The position numbers and the translations under genes were made by a program. Below are positions 1 to 5,573 of a stretch of 25,172 nt of DNA, in pieces. The stretch spans positions 1 to 25,172 of the IMG/VR virus record IMGVR_UViG_3300012204_000252, one strand, 5' to 3'. Source of the stretch: a virus. Below the pieces are notes generated by a model that worked only from the letters and a program-made list of their open reading frames with translations, was not told the origin of the DNA and did no database searches. Numbering within the stretch: position 1 is the stretch's first letter; each line of letters begins with the position of its first letter.

Positions 1-1236
1 TCATCGAAATGCGATGCCGAGGGGCATCTGCATGACTTTTCGGCTGCCGGCGAGATCGTGTTCGTCGGGGAGAATTGCCCACCACTTTTTTGCGATCGCG
101 GCGGGCTGAGGATGATAGTAAAAGCGGCGGTTCACTTGCTCGCTGTTGCCCATTTCTTCTTTGAGCCTGGCTATGTCTTTGTGGAGCGATTGCCAATAAC
201 TCGCGTAACTGTGTCGTAGGCCGTCGCTGATCCAATCGAAGCCTAACAGCTCGCCCAGGCGGCCGGTCTCGCGATCGGGGCGATCGTGCACGCAGACCGG
301 GCCAATTTCGCCGCGGTGATGGCCGCACCAGGCGAGCAAGGTATCGTTCATCGAGATGTAGCGATCGCGGCCGGTTTTTGAAATGAGGGCGACGATCCTG
401 ATCTGGCGTTCGTCCCACAGGAAATCGGTCCACATCAATTTGCGATGCTCGCCATTTTTCTTACTGATGTGCGGTCTGCCCGCTTCTTCCGGACGAATGC
501 CGGCGAAGGCCTGGCAACAAATCCAATCGATCCATTCGGGAGAAATGTGCTCGAGTATCACTCGGAGTTGCGGCGGCGTGTAGATCCGCGGGGCGCCGTG
601 CTCGAGATCGATGCGCTTCACTTTCTCAGCTTCGGTGATGCGGTCCTGCGGAAGCCTGCCGTGTTCTTTTGCGAAAAGAAAAAGCGTGACGATGACGTCG
701 CGAATGTTGTTGCGCCTGCGATCGCCGACGCCGAGATCGCGCAAATAATTCTCGATCGGTAAGGCGCGGACCTCGTCGATGTGCTGCTGAAATTTGCCGG
801 CGAACGCGCGCAGATCGCGTTTGAGGGCGCCCATGTATTTTACCGAGAGTTTGTGATCGGCTTTCGAAATGAGCAGTTGTTCGACGATCTCCGGAACACG
901 TGCGCGCCGGGCGCCGGCGGATCCGCGCGCTTTCCATTCCGACCATTGCTCGAGCGCCGTCGCAATCCCGATCCGGAATGGCGTGACGATATTTTTTGCG
1001 TGCAAATAAATTTCGCGGTCCGCTGCTGTGAAATCGGCAGCTTCGCCGCGGCCGTTTGAAATTGCGATCGCTTTCTCCTGGGCGACTTGCCTGGCTCTGG
1101 AGAGAAGTTTGTATGGGAGAACTTTGCGTTTCGCTTTAGGCGCCGGCCGATACACGACCGCGAAGCGGCCGTCGCGCAATGCGTAAATGGGGATCGTGAC
1201 GTTGCCGATTTTTACCAGGATCGGCTTGTGCTTCAT
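1..1236 (-). CDS. int: Tyrosine recombinase (phage integrase)
   Basis: This 411-residue protein would catalyse site-specific integration and excision of the phage genome. The C-terminal catalytic domain is visible: Arg248 in AFAGIRPEE, Lys287 in LISKTGR, Arg341-His342 in DGLRHSYAS, and the nucleophile, probably Tyr373, in RRFYYHP. The usual GH box is GN (Gly363-Asn364), a replacement I have seen in related integrases, so I do not read it as inactivating. Residues about 90-200 form the SAM-like core-binding domain. The gene starts with the ATG at 1236, overlapping the stop of the upstream zinc-ribbon gene by ATGA, so the two are translationally coupled. Its stop codon is the first triplet of the window, so attP, if it lies next to int, is outside the window. 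Confidence 0.93.
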   Translation of the reverse strand: MKHKPILVKIGNVTIPIYALRDGRFAVVYRPAPKAKRKVLPYKLLSRARQVAQEKAIAISNGRGEAADFTAADREIYLHAKNIVTPFRIGIATALEQWSEWKARGSAGARRARVPEIVEQLLISKADHKLSVKYMGALKRDLRAFAGKFQQHIDEVRALPIENYLRDLGVGDRRRNNIRDVIVTLFLFAKEHGRLPQDRITEAEKVKRIDLEHGAPRIYTPPQLRVILEHISPEWIDWICCQAFAGIRPEEAGRPHISKKNGEHRKLMWTDFLWDERQIRIVALISKTGRDRYISMNDTLLAWCGHHRGEIGPVCVHDRPDRETGRLGELLGFDWISDGLRHSYASYWQSLHKDIARLKEEMGNSEQVNRRFYYHPQPAAIAKKWWAILPDEHDLAGSRKVMQMPLGIAFR

Positions 1237-1895
1237 TTGAGATCGGTCGATGAGAGGGGGATTTCGTAGTAGGTGCCGCCGTAGACAATGCGAGCGATGT
1301 AATTGTCGCGAAATGTGTACTGGACCGATTGCCCCTTTTCGAGCCTGGCTACGACGCGACCGACGCTATCTTTGAGCTCTGTGGGCTTGTTGAGCGTGAG
1401 CGACCAGTGATAGCTTTCTTGCGGAGTCTCCGCAGCCGACGTTGGCGGCGCTGGAGCGGGTCCACCCTCCAACCGAGATTCTGAGAGAGCGTGATTGAGT
1501 TCGTCACGAAGCTTCTGGCTTTTTTGGTTTTGTTTCACGCCCACTACCACCGCGGCGAGCACAATTACCACAATCGCTGAGACGGTGATGATTGCCGCAG
1601 AGCTTAGGGGCGGGACTTGCGGCGCTTCCGTTTTTGGAGCCGCTGCTGGCGGCGCTGGCGCGGGAAGCTCCGGGAGATCCTTGCCGCAGTGGTGGCAAAC
1701 TTTAGCCTCGGGTTTAACGTGCTCGGCGCAGAATGGGCATTTGCGAAGATTACCCTTCGATAACAGCGCGACGATCCAACCGATCGGGCCTAGCAGGATC
1801 GAAATCGTGATTGCGCCGGCGACGTCGTTTCGCTCTTTGCCGATCAGGTAGCCGACGATGCAGTTGACGATGAGCCAGAAAATGAACCATTCCAT
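1233..1895 (-). CDS. Zinc-ribbon membrane protein in the lysogeny block
   Basis: A 220-residue protein of unknown function. It has two N-terminal hydrophobic segments (about 3-18 and 25-46), a zinc ribbon with Cys53, Cys56, Cys67 and Cys70 (KCPFCAEHV...VCHHCG), a Pro/Ala-rich linker (74-97), a third strong membrane segment (about 99-120), a second Pro-rich stretch, and a C-terminal domain rich in beta strands (about 162-217) resembling an SH3-like fold. It lies between repressor and integrase on the same strand and overlaps integrase by four bases, so it is probably expressed in the lysogen. By position it could be a superinfection-exclusion or lysogenic-conversion protein; that is inference only. 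Bacterial zinc-ribbon membrane proteins of unrelated function look similar. Confidence 0.8.
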   Translation of the reverse strand: MEWFIFWLIVNCIVGYLIGKERNDVAGAITISILLGPIGWIVALLSKGNLRKCPFCAEHVKPEAKVCHHCGKDLPELPAPAPPAAAPKTEAPQVPPLSSAAIITVSAIVVIVLAAVVVGVKQNQKSQKLRDELNHALSESRLEGGPAPAPPTSAAETPQESYHWSLTLNKPTELKDSVGRVVARLEKGQSVQYTFRDNYIARIVYGGTYYEIPLSSTDLK

Positions 1896-1917
1896 TTTTT
1901 AGGCGGCGTTTTTACTT

Positions 1918-2334
1918 TCAGGTCGAATGCTCCGAGAGCTTGTGCGTGTTGATGAGCATTTGTGCGATCGCCGGCTTCTCTAAGGCGGCGCTGCCCAAAT
2001 AATCATAAGCTTCCCGAAGTTTTCGCGGCATCCGCGAGCGATAGACCGGCGATTCTTCCGCCGTGCGCGCGCTTTTCTCTGTGGGTTCAATCGATATGAG
2101 GTTCCGATAGCGCACAGGGACGTCGTCAGCGAGATAAGCGACGATCAGCCGCACGCGCTCCTCCGTCGGAAAAATCTCGCACAGCTTTTCGAAAACATCC
2201 GGTTCCGGCCGGTTCTCGCCATTGACGTATCGGCTCGTTTGGCCTTGCGAGACCCCGATTTTCTCGACGATCTCGACCTGGCTGAAGCCCTGGGCCTCAA
2301 TCGAAGCCTGAAGCTGATTAGAGAATTGGCTCAT
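1918..2334 (-). CDS. XRE-family helix-turn-helix repressor (CI/Cro-like)
   Basis: A 138-residue protein whose first 65 residues form an XRE helix-turn-helix domain; the recognition region is FSQVEIVEKIGVSQGQTSRY (17-36), followed by the usual NGENRPEPDVFEKLCEIF continuation. The C-terminal part (about 85-138) has no LexA-type peptidase motif, so this repressor would not undergo RecA-stimulated self-cleavage and any induction must use another route. It is divergent from the early operon, with a 100-bp control region between. A perfect palindrome 13 bp upstream of its ATG is the likely operator, which suggests autoregulation. Its position between integrase and early genes fits a lysogeny repressor. 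Confidence 0.85.
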   Translation of the reverse strand: MSQFSNQLQASIEAQGFSQVEIVEKIGVSQGQTSRYVNGENRPEPDVFEKLCEIFPTEERVRLIVAYLADDVPVRYRNLISIEPTEKSARTAEESPVYRSRMPRKLREAYDYLGSAALEKPAIAQMLINTHKLSEHST

Positions 2335-2346
2335 AAGCTTTGAGCC

Positions 2347-2361
2347 ATTCGTTTAACGAAT
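2347..2361. promoter_or_regulatory. Candidate repressor operator (15-bp perfect palindrome)
   Basis: ATTCGTT-T-AACGAAT has two perfect 7-bp arms around one base and lies 13 bp upstream of the repressor start. It overlaps the position expected for the -10 box of a minus-strand promoter whose -35 would be TTGACT (complement of 2373-2378). I see only one full copy in the region. Confidence 0.6.
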
Positions 2362-2367
2362 ACTTGA

Positions 2368-2392
2368 AAAAAAGTCAACTTTTTTCTTGACG
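2368..2392. promoter_or_regulatory. Divergent promoter elements with A/T-tract inverted repeat
   Basis: AAAAAAGT-CA-ACTTTTTT (2368-2385) is a perfect inverted repeat whose centre contains TTGACT on the minus strand. TTGACG at 2387-2392 is a plus-strand -35 candidate for the early operon, with only a weak -10 (around 2408-2415, GATAGTTC). The A/T tracts may bend the DNA or bind a second regulator. Start sites cannot be fixed by eye. Confidence 0.4.
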
Positions 2393-2434
2393 GGGTTCTG
2401 TTCGGCAGATAGTTCTGTCAGACATCGAGCACAA

Positions 2435-2608
2435 ATGGACGCAAAAATACACGTAGCTGAGGCCATGCGCGATTACGCGCGATCGCTGGAAACCAGCGAC
2501 GATCCGGACATAACCATCGCCGCAGCGGAATGGGAAAAGCGCTGCATCGAAGAGCTGGAACGGCTGCGCAAAGCGCAAAAACGCGCGGAGGCGCGGGGGG
2601 GGGCATGA
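2435..2608 (+). CDS. First early-operon protein, small charged, unknown function
   Basis: A 57-residue protein, MDAKIHVAEAMRDYAR onward, predicted almost entirely helical and rich in Arg, Glu and Ala, with a possible short coiled coil from about 30 to 52. I use the ATG at 2435; an in-frame TTG at 2387 would add 16 residues but lies inside the promoter region. It is the first gene rightward of the operator, the place of cro in lambda, but no helix-turn-helix is visible, so I do not call it Cro. It ends in ATGA overlapping the next gene. Confidence 0.6.
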   Translation: MDAKIHVAEAMRDYARSLETSDDPDITIAAAEWEKRCIEELERLRKAQKRAEARGGA

Positions 2609-2727
2609 AGCTGATTATTTTTGCCGTGATATTGGCGCTGGCGGTGTGGCTTGGGGCGACGGCGGGACACTGGATGGATCGGCGCGTTAAAGCCCGGGAG
2701 ATCGCGATGGAGCAATCGACGCCATGA
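2605..2727 (+). CDS. Small single-helix membrane protein
   Basis: A 40-residue peptide with one N-terminal hydrophobic helix (MKLIIFAVILALAVWLGATA) and a short basic tail (HWMDRRVKAREIAMEQSTP). It is too short for most gene callers, but both ends are ATGA overlaps (2605-2608 and 2724-2727), which strongly supports it. A GGAGG stretch lies upstream. It is probably an inner-membrane anchor peptide of unknown role; it lacks holin features such as two helices or a dual start. Confidence 0.6.
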   Translation: MKLIIFAVILALAVWLGATAGHWMDRRVKAREIAMEQSTP

Positions 2728-3488
2728 GCGCGGTAACGAAACTTCCGCTGCTCGGACTGGATGGGATCGAGCTGAAGAAGGGCAATCACTATGAGCGAGG
2801 CCAAGGCGTGTGCGTGATGGAGGCCGTGGCCTGGGTTGCCGGCGAGCCGCATAGCGATCATCCGCAATGCGCGTGCCCGGTGATCACTTCGTTCATGATC
2901 AAATGGAACGACAGGTTGCTGAGCGACGCGGAGCGGAACCGACTTTTGAAGCCGTTGGTGCCGCTGCTTGTTGGCACGCGATCGACGCGCGAGATCGAAC
3001 AGCGACGGCTGGAAATGATCCGCGATTTTGTCGCGCGCGATGCGGCGCCGGCAGCGCTATCGCTGGCCGGCTTAGACGCCGCAGCTGAAATGCTGAGAGC
3101 GAATCCTACCTTTGAGAACGTTCGCAAGGCCCGTGATCTAGCGTGGAAAGCAAGGGCTGCGTCTATGGAGAGGGCACGTAAGAAATTTGTCGATGCGGGC
3201 GTCGATGCGGTCGTCGTCGCGGGCGTCGATGAGGTCGTCGATGCGTTCGTCGATGCGGTCGTCGTCGCGGGCGTCGTCGCGGGCGTCGATGAGGTCGTCG
3301 ATGCGGTCGTCGAGTGGAACAAACTGGATTACTTGGGGCGGCGAGCGAAGGCCAGAGAAATCATCGAGAAATCTGCGGCCGCCGAAATCCTGCTGAAAAA
3401 ATTCGCGCCGATCAAAGCGGCGCTTCAGCTCGGCGCGCAAGACCTGGTGCGCAAGATGTGTACGCTCAAAGCGGAGGAGGCAGCATGA
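2724..3488 (+). CDS. Conserved phage protein with Val/Asp tandem repeat
   Basis: A 254-residue protein. The N-terminal part (about 18-85: GNHYERGQGVCVMEAVAW, then AGEPHSDHPQCACPVI and a WND-LLSDAERNRLLKPLVPLLVGT stretch) matches a family I recall from many actinobacterial and other phages, function unknown; Cys30, Cys49 and Cys51 with nearby His residues may bind metal. Residues about 156-197 are a low-complexity VDAVVVAGVDEVVDA repeat, followed by a charged helical tail with WNKLDYLGRRAKAREIIEKSA. The repeat looks inserted into an otherwise ordinary protein. Both ends are ATGA overlaps. Confidence 0.8.
   Translation: MSAVTKLPLLGLDGIELKKGNHYERGQGVCVMEAVAWVAGEPHSDHPQCACPVITSFMIKWNDRLLSDAERNRLLKPLVPLLVGTRSTREIEQRRLEMIRDFVARDAAPAALSLAGLDAAAEMLRANPTFENVRKARDLAWKARAASMERARKKFVDAGVDAVVVAGVDEVVDAFVDAVVVAGVVAGVDEVVDAVVEWNKLDYLGRRAKAREIIEKSAAAEILLKKFAPIKAALQLGAQDLVRKMCTLKAEEAA
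3187..3312 (+). repeat. In-frame tandem repeat coding for VDAVVVAG/VDEVVDA
   Basis: Units based on GTCGATGCGGTCGTC and GCGGGCGTCGATGAGGTC are arranged as two long copies (about 50 bp) with an additional partial GTCGCGGGC. The units are multiples of three, so the reading frame is kept. Probably a minisatellite that varies in copy number. Confidence 0.8.
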
Positions 3489-3559
3489 GCATGAGGCACC
3501 TTAATTTTCCGTTCATGCAACAGCCCGCGGCAACTCTTTTAAGGAGGGGGGCGGCCTGA
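3485..3559 (+). CDS. Possible 24-residue leader-like peptide
   Basis: MSMRHLNFPFMQQPAATLLRRGAA starts in an ATGA overlap with the previous gene and stops in a TGATG overlap with the next one. Its last codons contain the strong ribosome-binding site (AAGGAGG, 3541-3547) of the next gene. It may only keep ribosomes moving across the gap; there is no sign of a folded domain. Confidence 0.35.
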   Translation: MSMRHLNFPFMQQPAATLLRRGAA

Positions 3560-3684
3560 TGCAACCGCTGGACCTCATCATCATCGATCCGTTTGGCGTT
3601 GTGGTCGTGCTCGCGCTTTATGCGGTCTATCTGGCGGCGAAGCCGGAGAGGCGACGACGGATCGCGCGGATTCCACGGATATGA
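3559..3684 (+). CDS. Small membrane protein with strong ribosome-binding site
   Basis: A 41-residue peptide, MQPLDLIIIDPFGVVVVLAL continuing AVYLAAKPERRRR, with one membrane helix (about 12-27) followed by a strongly basic tail, giving a predicted N-out, C-in orientation. AAGGAGG lies 12 bases before the ATG. The start is in a TGATG overlap and the end in an ATGA overlap (3681-3684), so this short gene fits the operon exactly. Function unknown. Confidence 0.6.
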   Translation: MQPLDLIIIDPFGVVVVLALYAVYLAAKPERRRRIARIPRI

Positions 3685-3986
3685 ATTCAGGCGCGCAAAG
3701 TGTCGAAGAAGACACGGCGGCCGTCCAGGCCGCAGAGCCAGGTTCGAGTCCTGGGGCGCGCTCCAGTTATCAATTGGGACAGTCGCTCCTGGTGCGCTCT
3801 CGAATCGAACTGATCGGGCTACGGCAATCTGGCCGCGGCGTGCTGTACATTTACGAAGCGGAATCTTTCAGCCAGTTCTTCGGTGAGCTCGAAGCACTGC
3901 GTGAATACGCGAGACAGCGGTACCCGGAAGCGGAATTTCACGAGACGTTGCTGGACGGTTTTTTTGAGGTGTCGGAAAAACTTTAG
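3681..3986 (+). CDS. Unknown early protein whose first codons overlap a tRNA-like fold
   Basis: A 101-residue protein. The first about 28 residues (MNSGAQSVEEDTAAVQAAEP and on) are translated from the tRNA-like element at 3691-3765 and look unstructured. The rest (IELIGLRQSGRGVLYIYEAES, then a helical SQFFGELEALREYARQRYPEAEF) reads like a compact alpha/beta domain I do not recognise. The start is an ATGA overlap. If the RNA element is cut out of the transcript, only an internal start after 3765 could give protein, and no clear ribosome-binding site is visible there. It ends just before a host-like CACAGATG repeat. Confidence 0.55.
   Translation: MNSGAQSVEEDTAAVQAAEPGSSPGARSSYQLGQSLLVRSRIELIGLRQSGRGVLYIYEAESFSQFFGELEALREYARQRYPEAEFHETLLDGFFEVSEKL
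3691..3765 (+). ncRNA. tRNA-Gly-like cloverleaf with encoded CCA
   Basis: Seventy-five bases fold into a full cloverleaf: acceptor GCGCGCA/GGCGCGC (6 of 7 pairs), D-stem GTGT/ACAC, anticodon stem GCGGC/GCCGC, variable AGAG, T-arm CCAGG-TTCGAGT-CCTGG, discriminator T, then CCA. The T-loop is canonical. Positions 34-36 read TCC, the glycine anticodon for GGA, and G1-C72, C2-G71, G3-C70 and U73 also match glycine identity. Against a normal tRNA: base 33 is G, base 8 is A, and the 8-nt D-loop CGAAGAAG has no GG. It lies inside a predicted coding sequence. Confidence 0.6.
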
Positions 3987-4015
3987 CCACAGATGGACAC
4001 GGATTTTCACAGATG
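3987..4015 (+). repeat. Host-like nonamer repeat CCACAGATG/GACACGGAT/CACAGATG
   Basis: Degenerate 9-bp units fill the only 26-bp spacer in this part of the operon and supply the ATG of the next gene. The pattern resembles intergenic repeats I recall from Verrucomicrobia and Planctomycetes chromosomes. Confidence 0.55.
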
Positions 4016-4266
4016 ATTTCTCACGAAACGGCAGTCGCTTGTCCCTATTGTGGCGCGGAGCACGAGCTCTCAACGGGAATTGCCAAGGCTGAATCCCATA
4101 AGCCGGAACCCGGCAGCGTGAGTCTTTGTATTCGGTGCGGACTGAGGATTTGGCGCTGCGAAAACCGACTCTCGAGGAAGCGAGTGTGTTCGCGCGCGAT
4201 CCGCGAATTATCGAGGCGCAAATCGTGATAGCCGGATTTCCTCGAACCGGAAAAACAACCGTATGA
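4013..4266 (+). pseudogene. Frameshifted zinc-ribbon phage protein
   Basis: The first frame (ATG 4013, stop 4226-4228) encodes a zinc ribbon, CPYCG at residues 10-14 and CIRCG at 39-43, separated by a KPEPGSVSL loop typical of a small phage protein family. In that family the second ribbon is followed by an acidic helix of the type DLALRKPTLEEA. That segment is present, but in another frame: from 4141 the reading TEDLALRKPTLEEASVFARD continues to a TGA at 4264-4266. That stop forms an ATGA with the next gene, exactly as elsewhere in the operon, whereas the 4228 stop leaves a 34-bp gap. So the original gene most likely ran to 4266 and was broken near 4139-4141 by a small indel, unless a -1 shift is programmed; I see no classic slippery heptamer. 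Confidence 0.6.
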
Positions 4267-4625
4267 GCGAACCGGCCGGAGAGAAATTGAACGCGAGCGT
4301 GAAAGTGATGCGCTCGCACGATTATTGTCACTTCGAAGTGCAGCTGAGCTCGCCGCTTCCGGTGAGCATCTCGGAGATCGATGAGCTACGGAAAAAAGCT
4401 GCGCGCCTAACGGATAAAGCCGTTGAGCAGTACAAGATCGCGAAGAAGGCCGCGGCAGAAGCTGCGGACCGAGAATATCTGCAGAGTCGTATCGAGCGAT
4501 ATCGCCAAATTCCTGAGTCGGAGCGAACGCCTGAACAAATCGCCGTCATCAAGAATTTTGAGGACGAGCGCTACGAGGCGCGGAAGGCGTACGACTATGA
4601 CGACGATTGGATCACCGGCCCATGA
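4263..4625 (+). CDS. Conserved early phage protein with coiled coil, unknown function
   Basis: A 120-residue protein. The N-terminal strand region KLNASVKVMRSHDYCHFEVQ is followed by a helical segment (about 36-70: ISEIDELRKKAARLTDKAVE then a KKAAAEAADREYLQSRIERYR stretch) typical of a coiled coil, and an acidic end DYDDDWITGP. I recall similar small proteins (MRSHDYCHFEV motif) in other phage early regions, none with a known role. Both ends are ATGA overlaps. Confidence 0.72.
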   Translation: MSEPAGEKLNASVKVMRSHDYCHFEVQLSSPLPVSISEIDELRKKAARLTDKAVEQYKIAKKAAAEAADREYLQSRIERYRQIPESERTPEQIAVIKNFEDERYEARKAYDYDDDWITGP

Positions 4626-4828
4626 GCAAGGCGATCGCGATTCCGACTCTCAAAAGCGCCGTGGCCGGCACCTGGCGCAACAATTTTGATCGAGTGGTCG
4701 GGCGGCTGCGATCGCAGCCGAACGACGATCGGGCGCGCATTGTTCTTTTAGCGTTGAGCCAGGGGCCGACGCTGACCGGCACGCAAATGAGCCGCGAAAT
4801 TTTCTATTACGCGAACAGCCGCGATTAA
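4622..4828 (+). CDS. Small early protein, unknown function
   Basis: A 68-residue protein starting at the ATG of an ATGA overlap: MSKAIAIPTLKSAVAGTWRN onward. It is mixed alpha/beta, basic in the middle (NNFDRVVGRLRSQPNDDRAR) with a hydrophobic strand IVLLALSQGP. No recognised domain. It is followed, after six bases and without an overlap, by the next gene. Confidence 0.6.
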   Translation: MSKAIAIPTLKSAVAGTWRNNFDRVVGRLRSQPNDDRARIVLLALSQGPTLTGTQMSREIFYYANSRD

Positions 4829-4834
4829 CTCACA

Positions 4835-5335
4835 ATGAACGCGGAGCTGACGTACAGGATGGAAATGGCGCGCGTGCTCGAGGCGCGGATCCGTGAGGCA
4901 GAGACGGTACAGGAGTGCGCTGGTTCGGACCTGGCTTTTCATCGTGCGCTGAAATTCTGGCACGAACAAATTATTGGCGGATTGCAATTGTCAGTTGAAG
5001 AGCTTGCGCCGATCCGGGCGGAAGTTTTGCCAAACGGCGGCGGTGAGCTCGCGGAATTTATTCGAGCGCTGGAGTACGGCGAAGTGCCGGCACCGCAAAT
5101 TTCAAATGGCGCGGGAAGCATAGAGTCGATGTGCCTTTCTACCGGGAAGGAGAGTTCGGTTAAAGTCCGGGCTCGCGCTCCAATTTCTAAAACAAAGGGA
5201 CGGAGTCTTTTCGAGAAGCGCGCGCGCGACCCGATAGCTGCTGGCAAGAGCTCGCCAGACGCGACAAGAGACTCCGTCCCGCTCGTTCCAAGCGACGAGA
5301 AATCCCGGGAGGTGATGGCGCAATGGCGAGAGTGA
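4835..5335 (+). CDS. Early protein with repeat-derived C-terminal half
   Basis: A 166-residue reading frame. Residues 1 to about 88 (MNAELTYRMEMARVLEARIR, then a helical, acidic region to LEYGEVPAP) look like an ordinary helical phage protein of unknown function. From about residue 90 on, the frame runs first through a tRNA-like cloverleaf (5109-5182) and then through a long inverted repeat (5197-5280), and the residues become Arg/Lys/Ser-rich and disordered. I infer that the original C-terminus was replaced by these elements. The end overlaps the next gene by 13 bp. Confidence 0.55.
   Translation: MNAELTYRMEMARVLEARIREAETVQECAGSDLAFHRALKFWHEQIIGGLQLSVEELAPIRAEVLPNGGGELAEFIRALEYGEVPAPQISNGAGSIESMCLSTGKESSVKVRARAPISKTKGRSLFEKRARDPIAAGKSSPDATRDSVPLVPSDEKSREVMAQWRE
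5109..5182 (+). ncRNA. Second tRNA-Gly-like cloverleaf with encoded CCA
   Basis: Seventy-four bases in which every arm pairs: acceptor GCGCGGG/CTCGCGC (7 of 7, one G-T), D-stem GCAT/ATGT (4 of 4, one G-T), anticodon stem CCTTT/GAAGG (5 of 5, one T-G), variable AGAG, T-arm TTCGG-TTAAAGT-CCGGG (5 of 5, two T-G), discriminator T, then CCA. Anticodon loop CTACCGG has the expected T33; 34-36 read ACC, the glycine anticodon for GGT. As in the first element, base 8 is A and the D-loop (AGAGTCG) lacks GG; here the T-loop also departs from TTCRANT. Confidence 0.5.
5197..5280. repeat. Long inverted repeat (15-bp arms, 54-nt loop)
   Basis: GGGACGGAGTCTTTT (5197-5211) pairs with AAGAGACTCCGTCCC (5266-5280) with a single T-G wobble. 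Inside the loop CTGGC/GCCAG forms a second hairpin (around 5240-5257). It starts 14 bases after the second tRNA-like element. The arms resemble chromosomal repeats rather than a terminator, and no T-run follows. Confidence 0.65.
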
Positions 5336-5568
5336 TTCAGATGTCGGATGTCGGATGTCGGATGTCGGATTTATCGGGCTGGCAGATCGCCGCTTGTGTC
5401 CTCGCGGCGATATTTATCGCGGCGCTGCTTTTTGCAACATGGGTTTTTATTGAGTCCCGGCTCCACGCTAAGCGGCTGCGTCGGTTGCAGCGTGAGACGA
5501 ACGAGCAACGGCAACGGCAAGATGCGCCGACTGAGCAGATGCCACGGCGCCCAAAATTTCTGCCTTAA
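5323..5568 (+). CDS. Small membrane protein, unknown function
   Basis: An 81-residue protein. After a short N-terminus partly encoded by the heptamer repeat ATGTCGG x4, residues about 19-43 form one strong membrane helix (GWQIAACVLAAIFIAALLFA then TWVFIE). A basic, Gln/Arg-rich helical tail (RLHAKRLRRLQRETNEQRQR) follows and probably faces the cytoplasm. GGGAGGTGAT lies just before the ATG at 5323; an in-frame ATG at 5341 is an alternative. The layout, with one helix and a charged coiled tail, is spanin-like, but there is no overlapping lipoprotein and no lysis context. Confidence 0.6.
   Translation: MARVIQMSDVGCRMSDLSGWQIAACVLAAIFIAALLFATWVFIESRLHAKRLRRLQRETNEQRQRQDAPTEQMPRRPKFLP
5341..5368 (+). 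repeat. Heptamer tandem repeat ATGTCGG x4
   Basis: Four exact copies of ATGTCGG at the 5' end of the membrane-protein gene. Related heptamers (A-K-R-T-C-R-G) recur at 5864-5891 and, on the other strand, at 21157-21191. Confidence 0.85.
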
Positions 5569-5573
5569 CGGCG

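Noticed and set aside
362-374. Inactive integrase because the GH box reads GN (residues 363-364)
   Set aside because: The other catalytic residues (Arg, Lys, His-Arg, Tyr) are in place, and the Asn variant occurs in integrases I regard as functional.
5323-5568. Spanin or holin
   Set aside because: One membrane helix with a charged tail is suggestive, but there is no endolysin, lipoprotein or dual-start motif nearby and the gene is in the early operon.
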